DNA of 64,000 nt from Palsa-504 sp963739615 (GTDB lineage: Bacteria; Actinomycetota; Actinomycetes; Streptosporangiales; Streptosporangiaceae): NCBI GenBank assembly GCA_963739615.1, contig CAVUBD010000035.1, positions 248,001-312,000 of the forward strand. The letters are read 5' to 3'. Positions 1 to 8,202 of the stretch are shown here, piece by piece. How positions within the stretch are numbered: position 1 is the first letter of the stretch; each line of letters opens with the position of its first letter. The notes under the pieces are model-generated. The model saw nothing but the letters and a program-made list of their open reading frames with translations. It searched no databases and was not told the DNA's origin. A program made the position numbers and the translations under genes.

Positions 1-534
1 CGGGATCTAGCCGACCTGCTCGTCCACGTGGCGCGTGGCGACCAAGTCGCGTTCGAGGGAGTATATGACCAGCTGGTCGGCCCGGTCTACGGCGTTATTC
101 GCAGGGTTCTGCGGGATCCGGCGCAGTCCGAGGAGGTAGCCCAAGAGGTCCTTCTCGAGGTGTGGCGGACCGCCGCGCGGTTCGACCCGGCCATGGGTGG
201 CGCGGCGACGTGGGTGATGACCATCGCCCACCGTCGCGCCATAGACCGTGTCCGTTCCACCACGGCGGCGGCGCAGCGCGAGCACAAGACAGCCGATTTC
301 GGTACCCCGCACGATGAGGTGGCTGAGGCGGTAGAAGCGAGCCTGGACCGCGAGCGGGTGCGGCGCTGCCTGGACGGGCTTACGGAAGTGCAACGTGAGT
401 CGATCACCCTGGCCTACTACGGCGGGTACAGCTACCGTCAGGTGTCGGGGTTGCTCAACGTCACGCTGGGCGCGATCAAGACGAGGATCCGCGACGGGCT
501 CATTCGGATGCGCGATTGCCTGGGGGTGAGCTGA
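1..534 (+). CDS. sigK: ECF RNA polymerase sigma factor, SigK-like (5' end outside window)
   Basis: Alternative sigma factor that directs core RNA polymerase to a small regulon. The frame is open to the left edge, so the N-terminus is missing; the first GTG in view is at 28. Region 2 is visible (SEEVAQEVLLEVWRTA, then the W-V-M-T-IAHRRAIDRVR stretch). Region 4 is at the C-terminus, with a helix-turn-helix around GGYSYRQVSGLLNVTLGAIK. The stop codon overlaps the start of the next gene, an RskA-type anti-sigma factor, which is the usual SigK/RskA arrangement. The SigK assignment rests on this pairing and on the overall look of the sequence. Confidence 0.85.
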   Translation, partial: RDLADLLVHVARGDQVAFEGVYDQLVGPVYGVIRRVLRDPAQSEEVAQEVLLEVWRTAARFDPAMGGAATWVMTIAHRRAIDRVRSTTAAAQREHKTADFGTPHDEVAEAVEASLDRERVRRCLDGLTEVQRESITLAYYGGYSYRQVSGLLNVTLGAIKTRIRDGLIRMRDCLGVS

Positions 535-1286
535 TGCGATTGTTCCGCCATGATCTGCACTCCCTCACCGGCGCCTACGCGCTTGACGCGCTTGACGGCG
601 GCACCGAGCGGGACCGGTTCCATCGCCACCTGAACCGCTGCCCGTCGTGCGCCAGCGAAGTACGCGGGTTCCGCGAGGTTGCGACCGCACTGGCCTTTGC
701 CTCGGCCGCCGAGCCGCCGCTCGAGATGCGGGCCCAGGTGATGTCCGCGGCCGCGCGGACCCGCCAGCTGCCGCCCGAGATCAGGACCCACGCGCGCCCG
801 CGGCGGGCCCGGACCTGGGTGCCCTGGGTGCCGTGGCTATCCGGGGTCGTCGCGACGGCCGCGGCCGTCGTCGCGGTGTTCTTCGGCTTGGCGCAGGCCC
901 ACACGCAGCAAGAACTCAACCTGGCCCGGGCGCAGAACCAGGCGATCACCTTGGTCCTCTCGTCGCCGCAGGTCAGGCTGCTCACCCATACCACCACCGA
1001 GGGCGGCGTGGCCACCGTGTACCTGGCTGCGGACCGGCACGAGCTGGTAGTGACCACGAACGGGCTGCCGGCGCCGCCGGCCGGGCACGTTTACCAGCTC
1101 TGGCTGATCGGCAAGAAGAAGATCGTGTCAGCCGGCTTGCTGCCCGCCGCCAATGCCGGGCTTACCCCGGCCGTGCTCGCGCGCGGGGTGGTCCAGGGCG
1201 ACGCGCTCGGCCTGACCGTCGAGCCGGCCCCGGGCTCGGCTCAGCCCACCACCACGCCCATCCTGGCCCTGCCCCTGCCGGTCTGA
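534..1286 (+). CDS. rskA: RskA-family zinc-binding anti-sigma factor
   Basis: Membrane anti-sigma factor expected to hold the upstream ECF sigma factor inactive. The start ATG at 534 shares its A with the sigma stop codon (TGATG), so the two are translationally coupled; a TTG at 516 is open but less likely. About 250 residues. The N-terminal zinc-finger pattern H-x3-C-x2-C is present (FHRHLNRCPSC), followed by one transmembrane helix near residue 105 (LSGVVATAAAVVAVFFGLA) and an extracytoplasmic RskA domain containing GHVYQLWLIG. In the family, regulated proteolysis releases the sigma factor. No odd features in the gene; a tandem repeat begins at its stop codon. Confidence 0.85.
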   Translation: MRLFRHDLHSLTGAYALDALDGGTERDRFHRHLNRCPSCASEVRGFREVATALAFASAAEPPLEMRAQVMSAAARTRQLPPEIRTHARPRRARTWVPWVPWLSGVVATAAAVVAVFFGLAQAHTQQELNLARAQNQAITLVLSSPQVRLLTHTTTEGGVATVYLAADRHELVVTTNGLPAPPAGHVYQLWLIGKKKIVSAGLLPAANAGLTPAVLARGVVQGDALGLTVEPAPGSAQPTTTPILALPLPV

Positions 1287-1401
1287 GGCCGCTGCCGGGC
1301 TGAGGCCGCTGCCGGGCTGGGCCCCTGCCGGGCTAAGGCCCTGCCGGGCTGAGGCCCTGCCGGGCTGAGGCCCTGCCGGGCTGAGGCCCCTGCCGGGCTA
1401 A
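1272..1401. repeat. Short tandem repeat array (about 16-17 bp unit)
   Basis: Seven imperfect copies of CTGCCGGGCTGAGGCC follow each other across the 3' end of the anti-sigma gene and the short gap to the convergent gene that ends at 1398. Many units contain an in-frame TGA or TAA, so the array is not coding. No self-complementary stem typical of a terminator is seen. Confidence 0.8.
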
Positions 1402-1724
1402 GTCGCGGCGCTGGGCCAGTGGCAGCTGGTGACCTGGCCGCCGGTGATGGTGGCGGTGGCCGCCGGGCGGTGCTCGTCGCGCCAGATCGTGTACTGGCCC
1501 GCGGGCAGGGCCGGGTAGACGGCCGCGTAGGTGGTCGCGCCCGGCAGGTGGCGCTGGCGGACCGCCGAGTGCGTGCGCCGGGCCCCCGGAACATCGTCCG
1601 GGCTGATCTCGATCTCGGCCCCGTCCAGCTCGGCCGGCGTGTACAGGATCAGGGCGCCGGTGCCGGCGCCGAGGTCCAGGACGACGGTGCCGGGGCCGGA
1701 AGGGCCGGTGGCGGGCTCGGTCAT
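1398..1724 (-). CDS. Small conserved-looking hypothetical protein
   Basis: 108 residues. I do not recognise the family. The start ATG is preceded by AGGGGGAA at good spacing. The sequence is beta-rich, with repeated Ala-Thr-Gly segments and an ending TITGGQVTSCHWP, and resembles a small beta-sandwich domain. A VLDLGAGTG stretch superficially matches a SAM-binding motif but the protein is far too short for a methyltransferase. It is third in a same-strand run with the Tat-signal protein and DUF4331 protein (96-bp gap), so it may act with them. Confidence 0.6.
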   Translation of the reverse strand: MTEPATGPSGPGTVVLDLGAGTGALILYTPAELDGAEIEISPDDVPGARRTHSAVRQRHLPGATTYAAVYPALPAGQYTIWRDEHRPAATATITGGQVTSCHWPSAAT

Positions 1725-1820
1725 GCTGTCTTCCCCCTACTACGGCGATGCATTACGACGATGGGCACCCGTGCGCCCCGGCGGATCAATGGCCTAGCCG
1801 GGGCGCACAAGCTCACGCGG

Positions 1821-3194
1821 TCAGGAGGACGGGTGGTGGTAGCCGTCGTAGGGCACCCCGAGGTAGGGGAACTGGCCGAGCGTCGGCACGCCGGTGTCGG
1901 CCGGGGTCAGGCCGTCGGTGAGCTTGCCGGCGTTCGTGTCGGGCACGTACGTCTTGTCGATCAGCGAGTAGGTCACCCCGGCGATCGCCCGCAGTTCGAT
2001 CGCCACCACGTCGTCCGTTACCCGGCGCCCGTTCGGGAAACCGGCCGCGTCGCCGCCGAGCAGTCCGTAGATGCTCTGCTTGTCGGACGCCGTGGGCGCG
2101 ATCGAGGTGTTCAGCCTCAGCATGTCGGCGAGCACGGGCCCGGTGTAGTTCGTGAATCCGGTGATGATGCCCGAGGGTATCCCGGTGAGCAGGATGGCCT
2201 CCAGGTCGGCGCGCGGCTTCTTGGCCGCGACCAGCGCGGCCAGGTGGGGGAACACGCCGGGGTAGAGCACTGGCAGCAGGCCCGCGAGTTCAGGCTGGGT
2301 GACGTAGCTGGCGAAGATCTTGTCATCGGACGGCGGCAGCGAGTTCCACAGGTCCTTCTTGCCGAGCGGGACCAGGACCTCGTTGAACAGCGGGTTGCCG
2401 AGCCGGGACACCTGCCGGTACGACCCGCTGTCAAGGTTCGCGCCGCTTTCGGCGTCCCACACCCGGACCCGCTGGCGGCTGGCCGTGGTCCAGACGCCAA
2501 TGGTCGGATGCCCGCTCCGCGTCACCGCGGAGATCGGCACCTGGATCGCGATCGAGTGCACGTTCAGGAATTTGGTGGCGTTCACGCCGGACGCGGTGGG
2601 CAGGGTCAAGCCCAGCCCGAACGTGTTGTGGAAGCTCTCGAACGGCCGCAGGTCGCCCAGGTCGAAGATCGCGCCCAGGTCGACGTAGAAGGCTTCGGCC
2701 CGCTGCCCGGCGAACACGGTGATCCCGTTGCCCAGGCTGTGCAAGGCCTCGGCGGCCAGGGCCGGGTAGTTCGGCGTGGACAGCGGCCCGATGTTGCACG
2801 GCGGGCAGGCCAGGCCGCTGCCGATGGTGCTGTGCGACCCGCCGGACACCACGGTGACGTCGTAGAACTGGCGGCGGTTGAAGCTCGGGCTGTTGATCGC
2901 CTCGATCGGGCCCGTGTTGTACAGGAACGTGTCCGGGTTCTGCAGCCGGGTGTTGAAGCGGAACTGGAAGGAGATGTCGGCCTGGCCGTCGCCGCTGTTG
3001 TCGATGTGGATCTCGTAAAGGACATCGTCGCCGAACTCGTAGAAGTTCGGGCCGTCGGCTGGTTCCTGCAGCGGGACGTAGTTGGCGATAAGCGTGACCG
3101 TGTCGGGCTTATCGGGGCTGACAAACGCATATACGTCCGTACTGTCGGCAACCGGGTCCTTGGAGATCTCCGGCGCCTCGCGGTGCGATGACAT
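1821..3194 (-). CDS. DUF4331 family protein
   Basis: 457 residues. The start (SSHREAPEISKDPVADSTDVYAF) and the block YEIHIDNSGDGQADISFQFRF are characteristic of DUF4331, whose members are usually secreted or envelope-associated and of unknown biochemical role. No signal peptide is visible at this start. A GAGG ribosome-binding site precedes the ATG. It lies 39 bp downstream of a Tat-signal mini-protein on the same strand, so the two are probably co-transcribed. The family assignment is firm; the function is unknown. Confidence 0.8.
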   Translation of the reverse strand: MSSHREAPEISKDPVADSTDVYAFVSPDKPDTVTLIANYVPLQEPADGPNFYEFGDDVLYEIHIDNSGDGQADISFQFRFNTRLQNPDTFLYNTGPIEAINSPSFNRRQFYDVTVVSGGSHSTIGSGLACPPCNIGPLSTPNYPALAAEALHSLGNGITVFAGQRAEAFYVDLGAIFDLGDLRPFESFHNTFGLGLTLPTASGVNATKFLNVHSIAIQVPISAVTRSGHPTIGVWTTASRQRVRVWDAESGANLDSGSYRQVSRLGNPLFNEVLVPLGKKDLWNSLPPSDDKIFASYVTQPELAGLLPVLYPGVFPHLAALVAAKKPRADLEAILLTGIPSGIITGFTNYTGPVLADMLRLNTSIAPTASDKQSIYGLLGGDAAGFPNGRRVTDDVVAIELRAIAGVTYSLIDKTYVPDTNAGKLTDGLTPADTGVPTLGQFPYLGVPYDGYHHPSS

Positions 3195-3233
3195 TCAATT
3201 ACCTCACTGGCTCGAATTGGCGGATGGCAGGAG

Positions 3234-3542
3234 TTACCCGAGAGCCCGGGCGATCCGGGCGGCTAGGTCCTTATCGCGCAGCCGGGTCTCGCTGGTGCTG
3301 GAGAACACCTCGATGTCCCCGGTGCTGGCATCGCGCACGTGAACCACGATCGGCTCGGTGTGCGTCGTCGACTGGTTCGTCGTGGACGGCTGGCTGGTGG
3401 CGGCGAACGCCGGGCTCGCCGCCGCGCCGATGGCGGTGGCGGCAAGACCGACGGCTCCGGCGGTCGCGGCCCCCTGCAGCAGGGCACGCCGCGACACGCG
3501 GCGACCCTGGTCTGCCGCACGCTTTTCATCCTGACTGGGCAT
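3234..3542 (-). CDS. Small secreted protein with Tat signal peptide
   Basis: About 102 residues from the ATG at 3542, which has GAAAGGA just upstream; a longer frame to 3605 lacks support. The N-terminus carries twin arginines (RRVSRRALLQGAA) followed by an Ala/Gly-rich hydrophobic core and an Ala-x-Ala cleavage site (SPAFAATS). The mature part is only about 55 residues, with HVRDASTGDIEVFS followed by an Arg/Lys-rich tail. I do not recognise a domain. First gene of a likely operon with the DUF4331 protein. Confidence 0.65.
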   Translation of the reverse strand: MPSQDEKRAADQGRRVSRRALLQGAATAGAVGLAATAIGAAASPAFAATSQPSTTNQSTTHTEPIVVHVRDASTGDIEVFSSTSETRLRDKDLAARIARALG

Positions 3543-3987
3543 GACAATCCTTTCCATGGCTGGTTGGCATGCACGTCGCCGACGGCGAAGGCCACGCCGG
3601 GACAAACTTAACTAGAAGTAATTAGAAAACTACTTAGAGTATTGAAGGCCGAGCATAGCGTTCCGCCCGGTCGTAATGCGGTCTTTCGCCGGCCGCTGCT
3701 GCGGCGAGGCACGCGACCGTCCGGAACGCTGGCCTGAGCCGCCTGCGGCCCGGCCAGCGCTGGCCGCCCGATCCCCTCGCACGCCGTTGTTTCGCAGCTG
3801 GCAGGCTGGTGGATGGGTCAGTAGTTAAAAAGGTTTGGTAACTTTCCGGACTCGGCGGGCCATAACGGATTTCCTCGGCGTTTCACGGCGCCCATCCCTC
3901 GATGACCATCCGCCATGGACCGAAGGTCCTGCCCGCGACGGACCTTGGCACCTGCCTTTTCCCGCGGATCGGGGGTGCACTGGCATC
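3543..3987. other. Intergenic region between divergent genes
   Basis: About 445 bp without a supported gene. The first part (3605-3645) is unusually AT-rich for this genome and contains an imperfect dyad (AAGTA...TACTT), a candidate promoter/operator for the Tat-protein operon. The middle is GC-rich with no structure that I see. Near the right end is the GGACC dyad listed separately. Confidence 0.5.
3917..3929. promoter_or_regulatory. Candidate DosR-like dyad upstream of nitroreductase
   Basis: GGACCGAAGGTCC is a perfect 5+3+5 inverted repeat centred about 65 bp before the nitroreductase start. It resembles the core of the mycobacterial DosR box (GGGAC-N4-GTCCC type). Inference from pattern and gene content only. 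Confidence 0.4.
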
Positions 3988-5010
3988 ATGAGCGAGCCGA
4001 TGACCGCGGACAAAATCGCCCGGTACGTGGTCACGCAGGCAGTCTGGGCACCGTCGGTGAACAACACCCAGCCCTGGCGGTTCACGATCGACGGGCAGCA
4101 GATCAGCCTGCACGCCGATACCGAGCGCCGGCTGACGGTGGCCGATCCAGACGGCCGCGAGCTGATGATCAGCTGCGGTGCCGCGTTGTTCACCGTCCGC
4201 CTCGCCCTGCGGTCCCTGGGCTACATTCCCGAGACGTCCGTGCTGCCCGATCCCGGACAGCCCACGCTGGTGGCCCAGGTGGGCTGGCGGCATCGTGCCG
4301 AGCCCGACGAGTTCGAGCGGCGGCTGCTCACCCAGGTACCCAGGCGGCGGACGCATCGCGGTGCCTTCGACCCCGAGCCGCTGCCGCCTGACCTGCTCGC
4401 CGCGATGCGCAGCGGTGCCGTCCGGGACGGGGCGGCGCTGCGCATGGTGGCGGACGACGGACGGCGGGCCGCGCTCGCGGCCGCGGTGGAAACGGCAGAA
4501 AACGACCTGCGGCTGGACAGTCGGCGCGTCGCCGAACTCGCCCGGTGGACTCCCGCGCCGGGCAGCGCCCGCGACGACGGAGTGCCGGCCACCGCCTACC
4601 CCGCGCGAGCCGAACATACCGAACCGTATTTTCCCAGCCGGGATTTTGCTCACGGTCACGGCTGGGGCCTGCCGCCGCTCAGTACGGCGACGGCGATCCG
4701 GGCCGTCGGCGTGGTCGGGCTGCTCACTACGGCGGCCGACCACCCGGCGGACTGGGTGAACGCTGGACAGGCGCTGCAGCGGATCCTGCTGACCGCCAGC
4801 ACCTGCGGGGCCGCGGTGGCCCTGCACAGCCAGCCGCTCGAGCTGTCCTGGCTGCGCGAGTTCATCCGGACCCAGCTGGCCGACGACGCCTACCCGCATC
4901 TCGTCCTCAGGATCGGGATGGTGGCTCAGGTGGCCGTGAGCGTGCGGCGCGAACCCGGTGACGTCCTGTTCTCCGTCGGCGAGGGTCATGTCAGCCCCGG
5001 CCGCGACTGA
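3988..5010 (+). CDS. Acg-like nitroreductase family protein
   Basis: 340 residues, counting from the ATG at 3988 that follows a G-rich stretch; the open frame extends upstream but without coding character. The flavin-binding nitroreductase signature SVNNTQPWRF lies at residues 23-32, followed by AALFTVRLALRSLGY. The length and the split two-domain layout fit the Acg subfamily, which in mycobacteria belongs to the dormancy regulon and may sequester or reduce flavin rather than act as a classical nitroreductase. Its stop codon lies within the next gene, so it probably heads the cluster through acetate kinase. Confidence 0.75.
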   Translation: MSEPMTADKIARYVVTQAVWAPSVNNTQPWRFTIDGQQISLHADTERRLTVADPDGRELMISCGAALFTVRLALRSLGYIPETSVLPDPGQPTLVAQVGWRHRAEPDEFERRLLTQVPRRRTHRGAFDPEPLPPDLLAAMRSGAVRDGAALRMVADDGRRAALAAAVETAENDLRLDSRRVAELARWTPAPGSARDDGVPATAYPARAEHTEPYFPSRDFAHGHGWGLPPLSTATAIRAVGVVGLLTTAADHPADWVNAGQALQRILLTASTCGAAVALHSQPLELSWLREFIRTQLADDAYPHLVLRIGMVAQVAVSVRREPGDVLFSVGEGHVSPGRD

Positions 5011-5446
5011 CCCGCGGCCCGTTCTCATGGAGTGGCAGGAACTGACCAAGTTGGAGTGCTTCGGGCTGCTGGCCACCGAGTGCCTGGGCCGGGTGGCGGT
5101 CGTCGACGACCGCGGGCCGGTCGTGTTTCCCGTCAACTTCGTCCTCGACCGGCACACCGTGGTGTTCCGGACCGAGGAGGGAACCAAGCTCCACGCCGCG
5201 AGCCTCGGCAGCCCGGTCTGCTTCGAAGTGGACGGGGCCGACACGGCCACGCGCACCGGCTGGAGCGTGATCGTGCGAGGCGAGGTCGTCGAGGTAACCG
5301 AACCAGCCGAGCTCGCCCGGCTGGCCGGGCTGCCGCTGCCGGTCTGGGTACCGGGCGCCGCGAGCCGCTACGTCCGGGTCCTGCCCGCGGTGCTGACCGG
5401 CCGGCGGATCGTGGCCGGCCGGCGGATCGTGGCCGGGCCGCGATGA
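4988..5446 (+). CDS. Pyridoxamine 5'-phosphate oxidase-fold protein
   Basis: 152 residues from the ATG at 4988, which overlaps the nitroreductase by 23 bp; a GTG at 4958 is also open. The pattern LGRVAVVDDRGPVVFPVNFVLD, then VVFRTEEGTKLHAA, then CFEVD, is typical of small split-barrel FMN- or F420-binding proteins seen next to Acg and universal stress proteins in actinobacteria. The substrate is unknown. The C-terminus ends in a near-exact 18-bp repetition (GRRIVAGRRIVAG). Confidence 0.75.
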   Translation: MSAPAATDPRPVLMEWQELTKLECFGLLATECLGRVAVVDDRGPVVFPVNFVLDRHTVVFRTEEGTKLHAASLGSPVCFEVDGADTATRTGWSVIVRGEVVEVTEPAELARLAGLPLPVWVPGAASRYVRVLPAVLTGRRIVAGRRIVAGPR

Positions 5447-5458
5447 CGGAGGCCGGAC

Positions 5459-6976
5459 ATGGGCACCGAGATCACCAGGGAGAGGTTCGCCGAGCGTGAT
5501 TACGATCGTTTTCGCGAGCGGCTCGAGCAGTGCCTGACCGACCTCGGGCGGCTGCTCGAGCAACCCGGCTTCGGGACCGGACCGGCCAGCATCGGGGCCG
5601 AGCTCGAGCTGTTCCTCGTAGACAGCGCGGCCCAGCCGCTGCCCCGCAACCAGGCCATCCGCGCGCTGGCGGCCGACTCCCGCATCACGGTGGAGCTCAA
5701 CCGCTTCAACCTGGAGCTGAACACCTCGCCCGCGCTGCTGGCCGGCCGTCCGTTCACCGCGCTCGGCCGCGAGCTCGAGCTGCTGCTGGCCCGGGTCGGT
5801 GACGCGGCCCGGGTACATCAGGGCCAGACAGCGCTGATCGGCGTCCTGCCCACCCTTACCAGGGCGCACCTTGTTGATGCCAGCGCCGTGACCGACCTGG
5901 CTCGCTACCGCGCCCTGGGCCGTGGCCTGCGGCGGCTCCGCGGTGGCCCGGTCCATATCCGGATCGCCGGCGCCGAACCGCTCGAGCTGGTCAGCGAGGG
6001 GATCGCCCTCGAAGGAGCCAACACCTCGTTCCAGGTGCATCTGCGGGTCGCTCCGCCGGACTTCGGCCGCTTCTACAACGCGGTCCAGTTGGCGACCGCG
6101 CCGGTGCTCGCGGTGTCCGGCAACTCGCCGACGTTTCTCGGTCACCCGCTCTGGGAGGAGACCAGGGTCGCGCTGTTCAAGCAGTCCGTGGAGGACCGCG
6201 ACAGCCACGGTCCCCGGCGCCGCCCCTCCCGCACCGCGTACGGCACGGGCTGGCTGCGGGGCGGCGCCCTCGGCCTGTTCACCGAGAGCGTCCGCCTGCA
6301 CGAGCCGCTGCTGCCCCGCGTCAGCGAGCCCCGCGTCAGCGGGTCGGCCGGAAACGAAACCGACCCGGCCGCGGACGATGACAGGCGCGGGCCGGCCCTG
6401 GATGAGCTCAGGCTGCACCAGGGCACGGTCTGGCGCTGGAACCGGGCCATCTACGATCCCGCGGCCGGCGGCCATCTGCGGATCGAGATGCGGGCCCTGC
6501 CGGCCGGGCCGACCGTCGCCGACATGCTGGCCAATGCGGCCTTCCTGATCGGGCTCACGTGGTGGCTGGCCCACCAGGACCAGCGGTGGACCTACGCGCT
6601 CCCGTTCGAGCGGGCCGAGCACAGCTTTTACCGCGCCGCCCAGTTCGGCCTGGCCGCCGAGCTGAGCTGGCCCGCCGGCCGCGGAGATCAGGTCCGGACG
6701 GTTCGCGCCGCCGACCTGGTGACCGGGCTCCTGCCGGCCGCGCGGGACGGCCTGGTGGCCGCCGGGGTGGCCGCGGCCGAGGCGGATAGCCTGCTGAGCG
6801 TGATCGGCGCGCGGGTGGCGACCGGGCAGACCGGGGCGGCGTGGCAGCGCGCCACGCTGTCGGCCGTCCAGCCAGGCCGTTCCCGGACGCAGGCCCTCGC
6901 GGCGATGCTCGGCCGCTACCTGTCCTGCGCAGCATCGGGCCAGCCTGTCCACACCTGGCCCGTCGATGGCCGGTAG
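5459..6976 (+). CDS. Glutamate-cysteine ligase family (GCS2/YbdK-like) protein
   Basis: 505 residues; GGAGG lies 7 bp before the ATG. N-terminal IGAELELFLVD and VELNRFNLELNTSPALL are the ATP/glutamate-binding motifs of the GCS2 family, which forms gamma-glutamyl bonds. GANTSFQVHLRV and LRIEMRALPAGPTV follow in the expected order. Typical YbdK proteins are about 370-400 residues, so this one is on the long side. In this dormancy/fermentation-type cluster the true product is unknown; a role in thiol or gamma-glutamyl metabolism is inference. The end overlaps the acetate kinase start by 11 bp. Confidence 0.75.
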   Translation: MGTEITRERFAERDYDRFRERLEQCLTDLGRLLEQPGFGTGPASIGAELELFLVDSAAQPLPRNQAIRALAADSRITVELNRFNLELNTSPALLAGRPFTALGRELELLLARVGDAARVHQGQTALIGVLPTLTRAHLVDASAVTDLARYRALGRGLRRLRGGPVHIRIAGAEPLELVSEGIALEGANTSFQVHLRVAPPDFGRFYNAVQLATAPVLAVSGNSPTFLGHPLWEETRVALFKQSVEDRDSHGPRRRPSRTAYGTGWLRGGALGLFTESVRLHEPLLPRVSEPRVSGSAGNETDPAADDDRRGPALDELRLHQGTVWRWNRAIYDPAAGGHLRIEMRALPAGPTVADMLANAAFLIGLTWWLAHQDQRWTYALPFERAEHSFYRAAQFGLAAELSWPAGRGDQVRTVRAADLVTGLLPAARDGLVAAGVAAAEADSLLSVIGARVATGQTGAAWQRATLSAVQPGRSRTQALAAMLGRYLSCAASGQPVHTWPVDGR

Positions 6977-8198
6977 CATCCCGAGAGTGGCCGCGACAGG
7001 TGACCTGGTGCTGGTGCTCAACTCGGGCAGTTCGTCGGTGCGGTTCGCCGTGCTGTCCCCGGGCAGCGGCGACCGCGTGCTCGAAGGGAAGGCCGAGAAG
7101 GTCGGCACGCCAGAGGCCGGGCTGCAGGTCCGGCGGTACCCGGACGACGCCGTCGAAGAAACCCTCCCTGACGGCAGCTACCACGCCGTTATCTCCCGGA
7201 TCCTGGATCACCTGGCCGACGTCGGCCCCGCCCAGGCGCAGCTGATCGGCGCCGGTCACCGGGTGGTGCACGGGGGAGAGCGGTTCAGCGACTCGGTCCT
7301 GGTCGACGACGACGTTATCGCCGCGATCCGCGCGGACGCGCCGCTGGCCCCGCTGCATAACCCGGAGAACCTGGAGGGCATCGAGGCGGTGAGCGCCGTC
7401 CGGCCCGGACTTCCCCAGGTCGCCGTCTTCGACACCGCGTTCCACCACACCATGCCGGCCGAGGCCTACCGCTACGCGGTTCCCGAGGAGTGGTACGCGC
7501 GGTACGGGGTGCGACGTTACGGGTTCCACGGTACCAGTTACCGTTTCGTCAGCGAGCGGGCCGCCGCACTGCTCGGCCGCCCCGGCACCGAGCTGCGGCT
7601 GGTCATGGCCCACCTCGGCAACGGGTGCAGCGCGACGGCGGTACGGGACGGCGTGTCGGTGGACACGACCATGGGGCTGACCCCGCTGGAGGGCCTGGTC
7701 ATGGGCACTCGCTCCGGCGATATCGATCCCGGCGTCTTCGGCTACCTGGCCGGGCAGACCGGCCAGAGCATCGATGAGCTCACCGAGGTGCTGAACGGGC
7801 ACAGCGGACTTCAGGGGCTGTCCGGCGTCGGCAACGACATGCGTACCATCCAGGTGGCAGCGGCCGGCGGCAACGAGCGGGCGCGGCTCGCGCTCGAGGT
7901 TTTCGTGCACCGGCTGGCGAAGGCGATCGCCGGGCTGGTCACTAGCCTGGAGCGGCTCGATGCGCTGGTATTCACCGGCGGCATCGGCGAGAACAGCGCC
8001 GTCGTCCGCGGCCTGGTGCTCCGCCGTCTGGGCTTCCTGGGCCTGACCGAGGACGCCGAGGCCAATGCCCAGCACGGCCGCCTGACCGGGGGACGCATCA
8101 GCTATCCTGGCCGGGTCCTCGCGCTGGTGGTGCCGACCGATGAGGAACTGATGATCGCCCGCGACACCGCCCGTCTCGTCGTCGCAGCCGGAGGATGA
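6966..8198 (+). CDS. ackA: Acetate kinase
   Basis: Converts acetyl phosphate plus ADP to acetate plus ATP, in the cytoplasm. 410 residues, close to the usual 400. The phosphate-binding motif NSGSSSVRF is at residues 19-27; GHRVVHGGERF, FDTAFHHTMP, FHGTSY, MAHLGNGCS and GTRSGDIDPG follow in family order, and GGIGENS is near the end. Overlaps the upstream gene and is followed after 4 bp by pta, forming the substrate-level phosphorylation pair. The order ackA-pta with an acylphosphatase next suggests acetate formation under low oxygen. Confidence 0.95.
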   Translation: MAGSIPRVAATGDLVLVLNSGSSSVRFAVLSPGSGDRVLEGKAEKVGTPEAGLQVRRYPDDAVEETLPDGSYHAVISRILDHLADVGPAQAQLIGAGHRVVHGGERFSDSVLVDDDVIAAIRADAPLAPLHNPENLEGIEAVSAVRPGLPQVAVFDTAFHHTMPAEAYRYAVPEEWYARYGVRRYGFHGTSYRFVSERAAALLGRPGTELRLVMAHLGNGCSATAVRDGVSVDTTMGLTPLEGLVMGTRSGDIDPGVFGYLAGQTGQSIDELTEVLNGHSGLQGLSGVGNDMRTIQVAAAGGNERARLALEVFVHRLAKAIAGLVTSLERLDALVFTGGIGENSAVVRGLVLRRLGFLGLTEDAEANAQHGRLTGGRISYPGRVLALVVPTDEELMIARDTARLVVAAGG

Positions 8199-8202
8199 CG
8201 CC

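Noticed and set aside
1272..1401. Repeat array as a transcription terminator
   Set aside because: Direct, not inverted, repeats; no stable stem between units was found.
1398..1724. VLDLGAGTG as a SAM-dependent methyltransferase motif
   Set aside because: Protein is only 108 residues and none of the later methyltransferase motifs follow.
1419..3191. 590-residue plus-strand frame over DUF4331
   Set aside because: Exact antisense of a clear DUF4331 gene; composition is Arg/Gly/Val-rich shadow.
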